Of a DNA stretch of 64,000 bases, positions 17,051-26,168 are shown one piece after another. Each line of letters starts with the position of its first letter. Position 1 is the stretch's first letter. The notes beneath the pieces were generated by a model. The model was not told where the DNA came from, ran no database searches, and worked only from the letters and a program-made list of their open reading frames with translations. This stretch comes from Pseudomonas ovata (GTDB taxonomy: Bacteria > Pseudomonadota > Gammaproteobacteria > Pseudomonadales > Pseudomonadaceae): positions 124,001 to 188,000 of the forward strand of contig NZ_QFFU01000001.1 of assembly GCF_003131185.1 (NCBI RefSeq). Direction: 5' to 3'. A program made the position numbers and the translations under genes.

Positions 17051-17941
17051 TCACTGAAGGCGATGGGCTTGAGCCACCAGCCAGGTCGAAAAACTGGCGG
17101 CATCAGGCGACAGCGTCTCGGCCTGTTCATGCACCAGGTAAAAGGATTCGCTGGCCTCGATACGGTGCTTGAAGGGCGCCACCAATTGCCCGCTTCGCAA
17201 CTGATCTTCGACCACAGAAGAGCGTGCCAGCGCCACGCCCTGCCCCAGTTCGGCCATGCGGATCGTGGAAATCAACGTGTCGAACTGCAGACCCCGGGAA
17301 GCGTCGACGTCATGGGCGCCCACCCGCCGCAACCAGTACCCCCAGCCTTCCTCGTACCCCAGCACATGCAGCAGGGAATGGTGCATCAGGTCGCGCGGTT
17401 CATGGATGGGCGAGCGCAGCATGAGGGCCGGCGAGCACACCGGTTGCAGGAGGTCCCAGGTCAGGCGCTGGGCATGCAGCCCAGGCCAGCGGCCGCAGCC
17501 CCAGCGAATCTCCAGGTCATCTTCGCCGTCCGGTTCCTTGACCCAGAGGTTGCTGATGTAGCGAATATCGATCTGCGGGTATTCCCGGCAGAAATCGGCC
17601 AGCCGCGGCGCCAGCCAGTAGTGCAGAAAAGACAAGCTGCCGCGCACTTTCAGATGCCGGCGATGGTGCTGGCCGAAAATCTCGTTGGTGCCCACCGCCA
17701 GGCGGCTGATCGCATCCTGCACCACCGGCAGGTACGACTGCCCTTCCTCGGTCAGGCCCAGGCCACGCGGCAGGCGCTTGAACAACGCCACGCCCAAGTG
17801 GCTTTCCAGCTGACGGATCTGCTGGCTCACCGCGCCCTGGGTCAGGTGCAGTTCATCGGCGGCGTGGGTGAAGTTCAGGTAACGCGCCGACACTTCAAAG
17901 GCCCTCAGCCAGTTCAAGGGAGGGAGTGACTTCTGGCTCAT
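17051..17941 (-). CDS. LysR-family regulator, GcvA type
   Basis: Transcriptional regulator of 296 residues. The N-terminal helix-turn-helix (LNWLRAFEVSARYLNFTHAA, then LTQGAVSQQIRQLE) and the LysR_substrate domain are complete; the PLNWLRAFE opening is typical of GcvA/AmpR-like members. Unusually it sits inside a same-strand gene run instead of divergent from its target: 51 bases after the permease stop and 10 bases before the threonine-synthase-like start. It probably controls the permease and flanking enzymes; the ligand is unknown. Confidence 0.9.
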   Translation of the reverse strand: MSQKSLPPLNWLRAFEVSARYLNFTHAADELHLTQGAVSQQIRQLESHLGVALFKRLPRGLGLTEEGQSYLPVVQDAISRLAVGTNEIFGQHHRRHLKVRGSLSFLHYWLAPRLADFCREYPQIDIRYISNLWVKEPDGEDDLEIRWGCGRWPGLHAQRLTWDLLQPVCSPALMLRSPIHEPRDLMHHSLLHVLGYEEGWGYWLRRVGAHDVDASRGLQFDTLISTIRMAELGQGVALARSSVVEDQLRSGQLVAPFKHRIEASESFYLVHEQAETLSPDAASFSTWLVAQAHRLQ

Positions 17942-17992
17942 CGGCGCGACCTCATCAGTGCTTTATTAGGGCGCAATCATTGCCCGAGACCT

Positions 17993-19429
17993 TCATGGCG
18001 TACCAGAGGAATGCACGGCGGCTTCCAGCGCCAGGCGCTCGGCCCGCTTGTTGCGGGTGATCCAGTAGATGAAATAGCACCAGGCAATAAAGGGCAGGCC
18101 GAAGTACAGGGCCACGCGCTGCTCCGGGTCGAAGGCGATGCCCACGCACGCCAGCGTGCAGCTCAACAAGGCCGCTATGGGCACCCACGGGTAGCCGCGC
18201 ACGCGAAAGTGCAGGTCTTCGACGCGACCGCCATGGGCGACATAGTGCCGACGGAACGCGATCTGGCTGGCGGCGATGCTCATCCACACCACCACCACGG
18301 CCAGGCCGGAAATGGACACCAGCGCCAGGTACACGGTGTCGGGGGCAAACACACTGCTGAGCAGGGACGCTGCAGCACCGGCCATGCTCAGGATGATGGC
18401 GTTCACCGGTGTGCCGCGCCGCGAGAGCCTGGCGTAGCACTTGGGCATGTGGCCCTGGTCGCTCAGCGTCCACAGCATGCGCGAGGCGGCATAGAGCCCT
18501 GAGTTGGCGGCGGAAATCAGCGCCGTGAGAATGACAAAGTTCATGATGTCGGCCGAGTACGGAATGCCGATCAGTTCGAACACCATGACGAACGGACTTT
18601 CGACCAGGCCGGCCTGTTCGCGGGGCAGCAAGGTGGCCAACACAAAGATGGTGCCGACAAAGAACAGCGCCAGGCGGACCACGGTGGTGCGGATGGCCTT
18701 GGGCACGCTGCTTTGCGGGTCTTGCGCTTCACCGGCGGCAATGCCGATCAGTTCGGTGCCGGAAAAGGCAAAGGACACCGCCAGCAGGGTCATGACGATG
18801 GGCATGAAGCCGGTCGGGAACAGCCCTTCACGGGTGAAGTTGGAAAGCCCGGCCCCTTGCAGGCTCTGCACCTCAAACAACCCCAGGATCGCGGCCCCGC
18901 CAATCAGAATGAAGGTGATCACGGTCAGCACCTTGATCAACGACAGCCAGAACTCGGTTTCCGCAAACAGGCGCACTGACACCACGTTGCTGACGAATAC
19001 GGTCATGGCAAACAGCGCACTCCAGATCCACACCGGTGTATCGGGGAACCAGCGCACCATCAGGATGCCAGCAGCGGTAAATTCCGAACCGATCGCCACC
19101 GTCCACGTCAGCCAGTAGAGCCAGGCCACGGTATAGCCGGTGCCCGGGCCCAGGTAGCGTGTGGCGTAACTGCTGAACGAGCCGGTTTCCGGCATCTGCA
19201 CAGCCAGTTCACCCAGGCAGACCATGACCAGGTAGACCATTACCGCGCCAATCATGTAGGCAATCACAGCCCCCAGTGGCCCGGCCTGATTGACCGTATA
19301 CCCGGAGGTCAGGAACAGCCCGGTGCCGATGACGCCGCCCAGGGCCAGCATCACGATATGGCGGGTCTGCATCTGCTTCTGGAACTGTGAGGCGGGGTCG
19401 GGCTGGTGATCTTTCAAGTGCGTCGACAT
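17993..19429 (-). CDS. Amino-acid permease, MmuP-like (S-methylmethionine candidate)
   Basis: Inner-membrane APC/AAT-family permease of 478 residues with about 12 membrane segments. The family signature [14 protein letters not shown] is at the first helix. Several stretches closely match what I recall of E. coli S-methylmethionine permease Mmu[33 protein letters not shown] and [18 protein letters not shown]. The start MSTHLKDH is the ATG ending at 19429. No mmuM homocysteine methyltransferase is nearby; instead the gene is between a trans-sulfuration PLP enzyme and a LysR gene. Uptake of S-methylmethionine or a related amino acid such as homoserine is inferred; general AAT permeases share much of this sequence, so specificity is uncertain. 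Confidence 0.8.
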   Translation of the reverse strand: MSTHLKDHQPDPASQFQKQMQTRHIVMLALGGVIGTGLFLTSGYTVNQAGPLGAVIAYMIGAVMVYLVMVCLGELAVQMPETGSFSSYATRYLGPGTGYTVAWLYWLTWTVAIGSEFTAAGILMVRWFPDTPVWIWSALFAMTVFVSNVVSVRLFAETEFWLSLIKVLTVITFILIGGAAILGLFEVQSLQGAGLSNFTREGLFPTGFMPIVMTLLAVSFAFSGTELIGIAAGEAQDPQSSVPKAIRTTVVRLALFFVGTIFVLATLLPREQAGLVESPFVMVFELIGIPYSADIMNFVILTALISAANSGLYAASRMLWTLSDQGHMPKCYARLSRRGTPVNAIILSMAGAAASLLSSVFAPDTVYLALVSISGLAVVVVWMSIAASQIAFRRHYVAHGGRVEDLHFRVRGYPWVPIAALLSCTLACVGIAFDPEQRVALYFGLPFIAWCYFIYWITRNKRAERLALEAAVHSSGTP

Positions 19430-19528
19430 GGTAGTGGTCTCATGAAATGCGCGAACAAAGGCCTTGCAACCGTTTGGGCAGTGCAATTTTCCTGTCGCTG
19501 GATTTTATTGTTTTCATGCTTCATGAAC

Positions 19529-19552
19529 GGCCCGGGATGACGTTCCCGGGCC
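19529..19552 (-). terminator. GC-rich hairpin between PLP enzyme and permease genes
   Basis: GGCCCGGG and CCCGGGCC (8 bp, perfect) flank an 8-base loop, starting 11 bases after the PLP-enzyme stop and 100 bases before the permease ATG. There is no T-run, so it may attenuate rather than fully stop transcription, or stabilise the upstream message. Confidence 0.4.
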
Positions 19553-19562
19553 TTGCCCGTCC

Positions 19563-20831
19563 TCAGGCGCCTGCATCAACCCATGAGTGCGCAGGGTCTG
19601 GATGAACGGGTGCAGCGCCTGGCTGGCTTCGCACGAAGGCAAAGGCCTGTTGCAGGTCAGCCAGCAGGTCGGCCGACTCTTCAATGCCGACGGACACACG
19701 CACCAGGCCTTCGGAAATGCCCAGGGCCTGGCGCTCTTGTGGGGTGTTCTCGACATGGCTGGTGGTGCGCGCCGGGCCGTAGATGGTCTCGACCGCTCCG
19801 AGGTTGCCAGCCCGGTGGGCGTACTTCAGTTGCGGCAGCAAGCGGGCCACGGTCGGCATGCCGCCCTTGAGCACGAAGCTGACGATGGCGCCGAAGCCGT
19901 TCATTTGCGTACACGCAATGGCATGGCCTGGATGCTGTGGCAACCCCGGGTAGTTCACCGACTCCACCAACGGCTCGGTGCACAGGTATTCGGCCAGCAA
20001 CTGCGCACTGGCTTGCTGCTGACGCAGACGCAGCGCCAGGGTCTTGATGCCGCGAATGATCAGGAACGCCGAAAAGGCATCCAGCGAGGCACCATTGATT
20101 TCACGGTAATGACGCACCTGCGCCATCAGCGCTTCGGCGCCGCACACCACGCCGCCCATGGCATCGCCGTGACCGGAGAGAAACTTGGTAGCGCTGTGCA
20201 CGACCACATCCACCCCCAGCGCCAGCGGATTCTGGTTCAGCGGCGTGGCGAAGGTGTTGTCAGCCACCACCAGCGCGCCCACACGTTTTGCCGCTGCGAC
20301 CAGCCGGCGAATGTCGACGATCTTGAGCGTAGGGTTAGTGGGGGTTTCCAGGTACAGGACGTTGCAGCCCTTGGCTATTTCCCGTTCGAGCTGCTCGGTG
20401 TCGAGCGTGTCGCACAGGGTGACCTGCACGCCCATGCGCGGCAGGAATTCCTCGAAAATCTTGTTGGTGCCGCCGTAGCTGTCGCGAGTCGACACCACAC
20501 GCTGCCCGCAGGCCAGGAAGGTGTGCAACACACCGCTGATGGCCGCCATGCCGGTGCTGAACGCAACCGCAGACTCGGCGCGCTCCAGTTCGCAAAGTTT
20601 ATGCTCCAGCACCTCGACGGTGGGATTGCTCATGCGGCTGTAGATGAAGCCGGGCTCCTTGCCCAGGGCCACGTCGTACCAGTTATCGATGTCGTCATAG
20701 CCATAGGCGGCACTGACCACGATAGGCGCCTGGGTGGCGTTGTAAGGGTGACGGACCTGCTCGCCGCCCCAGACGACCCGGGTGCCCATGCCGACATCCG
20801 AAGACGGTGCGGCGTATTTGCTGTTGTCCAT
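19563..20831 (-). CDS. Cys/Met-metabolism (trans-sulfuration) PLP enzyme, cystathionine gamma-synthase/lyase family
   Basis: Fold-type I PLP enzyme of 422 residues. The Schiff-base lysine is in HSATKFLSGH (Lys216), the pyridine-binding aspartate in ADNTFATP (Asp191), and the tyrosine/glycine loop is DSYGGT (residues 117-122). That loop has Gly where P. putida methionine gamma-lyase has its reactive Cys (YGCT), so it is not a standard methionine gamma-lyase. Family members do gamma-elimination or gamma-replacement on activated homoserine derivatives or cystathionine. Next to an MmuP-like permease and homoserine dehydrogenase, release of a sulfur leaving group from S-methylmethionine or similar is plausible but unproven. 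It is the first gene of the seven-gene block. Confidence 0.85.
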   Translation of the reverse strand: MDNSKYAAPSSDVGMGTRVVWGGEQVRHPYNATQAPIVVSAAYGYDDIDNWYDVALGKEPGFIYSRMSNPTVEVLEHKLCELERAESAVAFSTGMAAISGVLHTFLACGQRVVSTRDSYGGTNKIFEEFLPRMGVQVTLCDTLDTEQLEREIAKGCNVLYLETPTNPTLKIVDIRRLVAAAKRVGALVVADNTFATPLNQNPLALGVDVVVHSATKFLSGHGDAMGGVVCGAEALMAQVRHYREINGASLDAFSAFLIIRGIKTLALRLRQQQASAQLLAEYLCTEPLVESVNYPGLPQHPGHAIACTQMNGFGAIVSFVLKGGMPTVARLLPQLKYAHRAGNLGAVETIYGPARTTSHVENTPQERQALGISEGLVRVSVGIEESADLLADLQQAFAFVRSQPGAAPVHPDPAHSWVDAGA

Positions 20832-20849
20832 GAAGTCTCTCGCATCAAG

Positions 20850-20867
20850 GGAACACCTGCGTGTTCC
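20850..20867. promoter_or_regulatory. Perfect inverted repeat in the leader of the PLP-enzyme gene
   Basis: GGAACAC and GTGTTCC surround a 4-base CTGC, 18 bases from the start codon. Could be an operator or a leader hairpin close to the ribosome binding site. The rest of 20868-21007, up to the wspR stop, holds no gene that I can see. Confidence 0.4.
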
Positions 20868-21007
20868 GAGTGGGCTTGCGAGGACTATAGGGAAGGTGTG
20901 CGGGCGTGAAAAATCATGATATCGGGGAGTAAGGGTGGCTTTTTTTAATGGCCGCCGTTGCGCTGTTGCCGGTGAAGCGGCGATCGCCGCCCGGCCGGTC
21001 CTGCGCC

Positions 21008-22015
21008 CTACCCGCCGACTTGCACCTGATTACGGCCGTTGTGCTTGGCCGCGTACAAGCCTTTGTCGGCATCCAGGATCAGTTGCCGGCTGTTGCTGCC
21101 CGGCTGGGGCACCACCGTGGCGACGCCGATGCTGATGGTCAGATGCGCGCCCTGGTCCGGGGCGATGTGCGGGATGCTCATGCCGACGACGCTCTGGCGC
21201 AGTTTTTCGGCCAGCAACCGCGCACCACCAGGGGTGGTATTGGGCAGCACCATTGCAAACTCTTCACCGCCATAGCGGGCCGGCAGGTCCGAGGGACGAC
21301 TGCAGTTGGCGCGGATTGCCTTGGCGACCTGGCGCAAGGCTTCATCGCCTTCCAGATGCCCGAAGTTGTCGTTGTAGGCCTTGAAGTAGTCGACATCGAT
21401 CATCATCAGCGACAACTGGCTCTGCTCGCGCAAGGCCCGACGCCACTCCAGCTCCAGGTATTCATCGAAGTGGCGACGGTTGGACAGCCCGGTCAGGCCG
21501 TCGGAGTTCATCAGCCGTTGCAGCACCAGGTTGGTGTCGAGCAACTGCTGCTGGCTGACGCGCAAGGCCCGGTAGGCCTCGTCGCGCTGCAACAGGGTCA
21601 TGTAGGAGCGCGAGTGATAGCGGATACGCGCCACCAGTTCGATATTGTCCGGCAGCTTGACCAGGTAATCGTTGGCACCGGCGGCAAAGGCGGCGCTCTT
21701 GATCAGCGGGTCCTCCTTGGTCGACAGCACGATGATCGGGATGTCCCGGGTCAACGGGTTGTTGCGGTACTCGCGCACCAGCGTCAGGCCGTCCAGGCCC
21801 GGCATGACCAGGTCCTGCAGGATGACCGTGGGCTTGATCTGGATCGCCTGGGCAATGGCCTGGTGCGGATCGGCACAGAAATGAAAATCGATCATCGCTT
21901 CGTTGGCCAGCCCGCGACGCACCGCCTCACCGATCATCGCCTGATCGTCGACCAGCAGCACCATGGCGGCATTTTCATCCGAGGCCTTGATCTCTTCGAT
22001 CTGCAAGTCATGCAT
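21008..22015 (-). CDS. wspR: Response regulator-diguanylate cyclase WspR
   Basis: Output of the Wsp system: makes c-di-GMP from two GTP when phosphorylated. The 335-residue protein has a receiver domain (phospho-acceptor Asp68 in LQDLVMPG), a linker coiled coil, and a GGDEF domain with active motif GGEEF (residues 249-253) and an I-site RPSD (240-243) five residues upstream, so product inhibition is expected. The start MHDLQIEE has AGGAG seven bases upstream. It is the last gene of the wsp operon, 45 bases after wspF. Activity raises c-di-GMP and promotes biofilm formation on surfaces. Confidence 0.97.
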   Translation of the reverse strand: MHDLQIEEIKASDENAAMVLLVDDQAMIGEAVRRGLANEAMIDFHFCADPHQAIAQAIQIKPTVILQDLVMPGLDGLTLVREYRNNPLTRDIPIIVLSTKEDPLIKSAAFAAGANDYLVKLPDNIELVARIRYHSRSYMTLLQRDEAYRALRVSQQQLLDTNLVLQRLMNSDGLTGLSNRRHFDEYLELEWRRALREQSQLSLMMIDVDYFKAYNDNFGHLEGDEALRQVAKAIRANCSRPSDLPARYGGEEFAMVLPNTTPGGARLLAEKLRQSVVGMSIPHIAPDQGAHLTISIGVATVVPQPGSNSRQLILDADKGLYAAKHNGRNQVQVGG

Positions 22016-22060
22016 GAAGCGTCTCCTGGTCACCGGCGGCGGGTGAGTTCACCTGGAATA

Positions 22061-23071
22061 TCATTGAGCGAATACCTCAAGCAAGCGAGGTGCAATGGTG
22101 CGCAGCGGCCGGATCTCGACAGCGGCGTCAATGGCGGCGGCCGCCTTGGGCATGCCGTAGACCGCGCAACTGGCCTGGTCCTGGGCAATCGTCAGAAACC
22201 CCTGCTGACGCATGGCCTTGAGCCCCTGGGCACCGTCACGCCCCATGCCGGTCAATAAAACTCCCACAGCTTCTCCACTCCAGTAGCGGGCCACACTCTC
22301 GAAGAACACGTCGATCGAGGGCCGGTAGATTTCGTTGACAGGCTCTGCCGTGTACGCCAGCGTCCCGTCCTTGAGCAGGCGAATATGGTGATTGGTGCCG
22401 GCCAGCACGACCTGGCCGGCCTGCGGTGGCTCGCCCTGGCGCGCCAGGCGCACCGGCATGCCGGACGCGCTGCTCAGCCACTCGGCCATGCCGGTGGCGA
22501 ACACCTGGTCGACGTGCTGCACCAGGACGATGGCCGCCGGAAAATTCACCGGCAGCCCCTTGAGCAATTCTTCCAGCGCTGCCGGTCCCCCGGCCGATGA
22601 GCCGATGGCCACCAGCCCGTCGCGCCTGACCGCATGGCGCAGGGCCTGGCCCTGGTTGCGCTCGCGGGTGCTGCTCTGGCCGATCAGCCAGCCGATATTG
22701 AGAATCTTGCGCAGCAGAGGGGCCGCCGCTTCCCTGGGGTTGCCTGAACCGATGGCCGGGGTGTCGACCACGTCCAGCGCGCCGTGGCCCATGGCCTCGA
22801 ACACGCGGTGGACGTTCTGCTCGCGATCAACCGTTACCAGAACGATAGCGCATGGCGTGGCAGCCATGATCCGCCGGGTGGCCTCGACCCCATCCATGAC
22901 AGGCATGATCAGGTCCATGAGGATCACATCCGGGGTCAGTTCGGCGCAGCGCTGCACCGCGTCGGCGCCGTTATGGGCCACCCAGACGATCTGATGCGCC
23001 GGCTCGAAGGCCAGGGCCCGGCGCAGCGCTTCGACCGCCATGGGCATGTCGTTGACGATGGCGATCTTCAT
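22061..23071 (-). CDS. wspF: Chemotaxis-type methylesterase WspF
   Basis: CheB homologue of 336 residues that demethylates the WspA receptor and so resets the pathway. An N-terminal receiver domain (Asp53 in ILMDLIMP) is followed by the methylesterase domain with the catalytic set Ser (GSSAGG), His (VQHVD) and Asp (GMGRDGA). Its ATG overlaps the wspE stop by four bases. Loss of wspF is the classical cause of wrinkly, hyper-biofilm variants; no truncation is seen in this copy. Confidence 0.96.
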   Translation of the reverse strand: MKIAIVNDMPMAVEALRRALAFEPAHQIVWVAHNGADAVQRCAELTPDVILMDLIMPVMDGVEATRRIMAATPCAIVLVTVDREQNVHRVFEAMGHGALDVVDTPAIGSGNPREAAAPLLRKILNIGWLIGQSSTRERNQGQALRHAVRRDGLVAIGSSAGGPAALEELLKGLPVNFPAAIVLVQHVDQVFATGMAEWLSSASGMPVRLARQGEPPQAGQVVLAGTNHHIRLLKDGTLAYTAEPVNEIYRPSIDVFFESVARYWSGEAVGVLLTGMGRDGAQGLKAMRQQGFLTIAQDQASCAVYGMPKAAAAIDAAVEIRPLRTIAPRLLEVFAQ

Positions 23072-25482
23072 GCCTGTGCTTCTCCTATCAATTCCACTAC
23101 GGCATCGAGCAAGGCATCATCGTGAAAACTGGCCTTGGCCAGGTAATAATCGGCACCCGCCTCCAGGCCACGCTGGCGGTCTTCCTCACGGTCCTTGTAG
23201 GACACCACCATCACCGGCAACGATTGCAGGCGCGTGTCGCGGCGCAACAGGGTCACCAGTTCGATCCCGTCCATGCGCGGCATGTCGATATCGGTGATCA
23301 GCAGGTCGAAATCTTCACTGCGCAAAGCATTCCAGCCATCCATGCCATCGACGGCCACCGCCACTTCGTAGCCGCGGCTGACGAGTAACTTGCGCTCCAA
23401 CTCACGCACCGTCAATGAATCATCGACCACCAGAACGCGTTTGCGGGCCACATGGCCAACACTGCGGCTCTGGCGGTCGATGCGCTCCAGCCGGCCGGTA
23501 TTGAGCAGTTTCTCGACCGAGCGCAGCAAGTCTTCGACATCGATGATCAGCACCACCGAGCCATCGTCGAGCAAGGCGCCGGCCGAGACGTCCTGCACCT
23601 TGCCCAACCGGGCATCCAGGGGCATGACCACCAGCGTGCGCTCACCGATGAAACGCTCCACCGCCACGCCATACACCGCGTCACGTTCACGGATCACCAC
23701 GACCTTGAGGCTTTCCTGCCCCTGGGTGCCGGGCGGGCGGTTGAGCAACTGGCTGGCCGACACCAGGCCCACATGCCGCCCCTCGTGCCAGAAATGCTGA
23801 CGCCCTTCCAGCTGCACGATGTCGGCCGGCTCCAGGTCGCACATGCGTTCGATATGCGCCAGCGGGAAGGCATAGGCCTCACCGCCGACGTCCACCACCA
23901 GGCTGCGCGCCACCGACAGGGTCAGCGGCACCTCGATGCGAAAACAACTGCCCTGCCCGGCCGTCTGCTCCAGGGTCACGCCCCCGTGCAACTGGCGCAC
24001 CATGTGCTGCACCGCGTCCAGGCCGACGCCACGGCCGGAAATCTGCGTGACCTTGTCGCGCATGCTGAAGCCGGGCAGGAACAGGAAGCTGAGCAGCTCT
24101 TCTTCGCTCATCTGCGCGGTGCTTTCAGCCGGCGACAGCTTGCGCTGAACGATGGCTTGCGCCAGACGCTCCAGGTCCACGCCGCCGCCATCGTCGCTCA
24201 ACTCGACCACCAGCATGCCGGCCTGGTGCGAGGCCCGCAGGCAAATGGCACCCTCGCTGTCCTTGCCTTGTGCCAGGCGCTGCTCGGGCATTTCGATGCC
24301 ATGGTCGACGGCGTTGCGCAGTAGATGGGTCAGGGGCGCCTCGAGCTTTTCCAGCACCTCGCGGTCGACCTGGGTCTTGTCGCCTTCGATGTCCAGGCGC
24401 ACCTGCTTGCCCAGTTCACGCCCCAGGTCACGCACCATGCGCGCCTGCCCGCCCAGCACATCGGCAAACGGGCGCATGCGACAGGCCAGCGCGCTGTCGT
24501 AGAGTGACTGGGCGCGTTGCGCCGATTGCCAGCCAAATTCATCCAGCTCGGCGGCCTGCTCGATCAGCATGTTCTGTGCCTGGGACAACAGGCTGCGAGC
24601 GTCTTCCAGCGCGCGCTGGGCCTCGGGGCTCACGGCGCTGACACTCAGGTTCGCCTCCAGCATCTGCAAGGCCCGGTCGCTGCCCAGTTGCAGGCGTTTG
24701 AGGCGCTGCATCCCGGCCAGCAAGGGCTTGATGCGCTGGCTTTCCACCAAGGATTTACTCGACAGGTCAAGCAGGCCGTTGAGGCGCTCGGCGGTGACCC
24801 GCAAGACCCGCTCACCGCCCTCGGCTACCCGTCGCTCACGCAGCGGGCGCGAGGCCGGGTCGGTCTCGGCACCGAGTGCCGCCGGTTCGGGCTGTACCGG
24901 GGTCGGTTCAGGCAGCACAGGCACCGGCCCGGCCGCCGCAGCATCGGCCTGCAGCCAGTGCGACGCCTGGGACAGGTCGATTTCCGGCAAGGCCTGTCCG
25001 GGCAAGGAGGCGCGCAGCAACGGGTCGGCCAGCAGGCCAGGCGCCAGCAAGGGGTCGGGTGGGCGCACGGCACTGCGCCCGGCCCCGGCGCCAGAGTTCA
25101 TCAGGGTGTTCATGCGTTGCACGTAGGCGTCGACGGCGGCCTGGTCAACGCTGCCATCGCCGGGTGTGGCGATGCGCATCAACATGTCCGTGCCGGACAA
25201 CAGCACATCGATGTGCTCGGCCTGCAACACCAGCCGGCCTTCCTGGGCGCTGACCAGGCAATCCTCCATGACGTGGGCGACGCTGACCCCGAAGTCGACC
25301 CCGACAATGCGCGCCGCGCCCTTGAGCGAGTGCGCCGCGCGCATGCAGGCTTCGAGCTGGTCGGCCAGGGTCGGGCTGCGCTCCAGCGCCAGCAGGCCGG
25401 CGCTCAACACCTGGGTCTGCGCCTCGGCTTCCAGGGTGAACAGCTCGAACAGCGAGGCGTCGCGCATTTGATCAGGCGTCAT
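23068..25482 (-). CDS. wspE: Hybrid CheA-type histidine kinase/receiver WspE
   Basis: Sensor kinase of 804 residues that phosphorylates WspR and WspF. Domains in order: Hpt with phospho-histidine His51 (AAHSLKGAAR), a proline-rich linker, a dimerisation region, the HATPase domain (N box LLRNAVDHGIEM, G boxes DDGGGVD and GRGVGLDAV), a CheW-like domain and a C-terminal receiver with Asp731 (LITDIDMPRMDG). Overlaps both neighbours by four bases, so the operon is translationally coupled. Confidence 0.96.
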   Translation of the reverse strand: MTPDQMRDASLFELFTLEAEAQTQVLSAGLLALERSPTLADQLEACMRAAHSLKGAARIVGVDFGVSVAHVMEDCLVSAQEGRLVLQAEHIDVLLSGTDMLMRIATPGDGSVDQAAVDAYVQRMNTLMNSGAGAGRSAVRPPDPLLAPGLLADPLLRASLPGQALPEIDLSQASHWLQADAAAAGPVPVLPEPTPVQPEPAALGAETDPASRPLRERRVAEGGERVLRVTAERLNGLLDLSSKSLVESQRIKPLLAGMQRLKRLQLGSDRALQMLEANLSVSAVSPEAQRALEDARSLLSQAQNMLIEQAAELDEFGWQSAQRAQSLYDSALACRMRPFADVLGGQARMVRDLGRELGKQVRLDIEGDKTQVDREVLEKLEAPLTHLLRNAVDHGIEMPEQRLAQGKDSEGAICLRASHQAGMLVVELSDDGGGVDLERLAQAIVQRKLSPAESTAQMSEEELLSFLFLPGFSMRDKVTQISGRGVGLDAVQHMVRQLHGGVTLEQTAGQGSCFRIEVPLTLSVARSLVVDVGGEAYAFPLAHIERMCDLEPADIVQLEGRQHFWHEGRHVGLVSASQLLNRPPGTQGQESLKVVVIRERDAVYGVAVERFIGERTLVVMPLDARLGKVQDVSAGALLDDGSVVLIIDVEDLLRSVEKLLNTGRLERIDRQSRSVGHVARKRVLVVDDSLTVRELERKLLVSRGYEVAVAVDGMDGWNALRSEDFDLLITDIDMPRMDGIELVTLLRRDTRLQSLPVMVVSYKDREEDRQRGLEAGADYYLAKASFHDDALLDAVVELIGEAQA

Positions 25483-26168
25483 GTAAGGCTCCGGTTGACC
25501 GCCGACAACAACTCCTGCTCATCGAGCAGCCGCAGACTGCGGTCCTTCCAGTGCAGCACGCCACGGGTGAAGCGAGCGTTGGCATGGGTGCCGGACAGCG
25601 ACGCCGAGTCCAGCGACTGTTCGGTCATGGCGTGAATGCCGTCCACTTCATCGACCGGCACCACCACAGGCCCGCCCTGGGCGGCAACGATCAGCATGCG
25701 CGGCATGATCCGTCCACCTGCCGGCGCGACCGACGTCATGCCATCGAGCCCCAGCAGTTCGACCAGCGAAATACAGGCCACCAGCGCTCCGCGCACATTG
25801 GCCACCCCAAGCAACGCCCGGGCACGCTGGTGCGGCAGCGAATGGATCGCCTGCATCGGCGCCACCTCGACCAGGCTGCGGGTGGCAAGCCCCAGCCACT
25901 CGTCACCCAGGCGGAAGACCAGCACCGAACGGGTACGGACCTGGGTCTGTTGTTCGCTGCTGCGCGAGCGGTCATGGTAGTCCTGCACCAGGCTGTAGCG
26001 GTCGAGCAGACGTGTGGCAGCGGCCGAGTACACTTCGCAGTTGCGGCAATGGATGTGTCCGGCAAGGATGGGGCAGGACCGGTCGCCATGAATGCCGATG
26101 CGGTTCCAGCAATCGTCGATGGCCTGATCATCGCCCTGGGTAATGCTGGAAAGGCTGACCTCGTTCAT
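25479..26168 (-). CDS. wspD: CheW-like coupling protein WspD with four-cysteine N-terminal motif
   Basis: Couples the WspA receptor to WspE. Residues about 75-229 form a CheW domain. The N-terminal ~50 residues are an extension with Cys20, Cys32, Cys41 and Cys44, in DDCWNRIGIHGDRSCP and HIHCRNCEVY. This pattern is shared by WspD-type CheW proteins and, as I recall, by cyanobacterial chemotaxis proteins; it looks like a metal or Fe-S site, but its function is not known to me. Start and stop overlap neighbouring genes by four bases. Confidence 0.93.
   Translation of the reverse strand: MNEVSLSSITQGDDQAIDDCWNRIGIHGDRSCPILAGHIHCRNCEVYSAAATRLLDRYSLVQDYHDRSRSSEQQTQVRTRSVLVFRLGDEWLGLATRSLVEVAPMQAIHSLPHQRARALLGVANVRGALVACISLVELLGLDGMTSVAPAGGRIMPRMLIVAAQGGPVVVPVDEVDGIHAMTEQSLDSASLSGTHANARFTRGVLHWKDRSLRLLDEQELLSAVNRSLT

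Noticed and set aside
19563..20831. Calling the PLP enzyme methionine gamma-lyase
   Set aside because: The loop reads YGGT and lacks the Cys of P. putida methionine gamma-lyase; the family call is kept broad.
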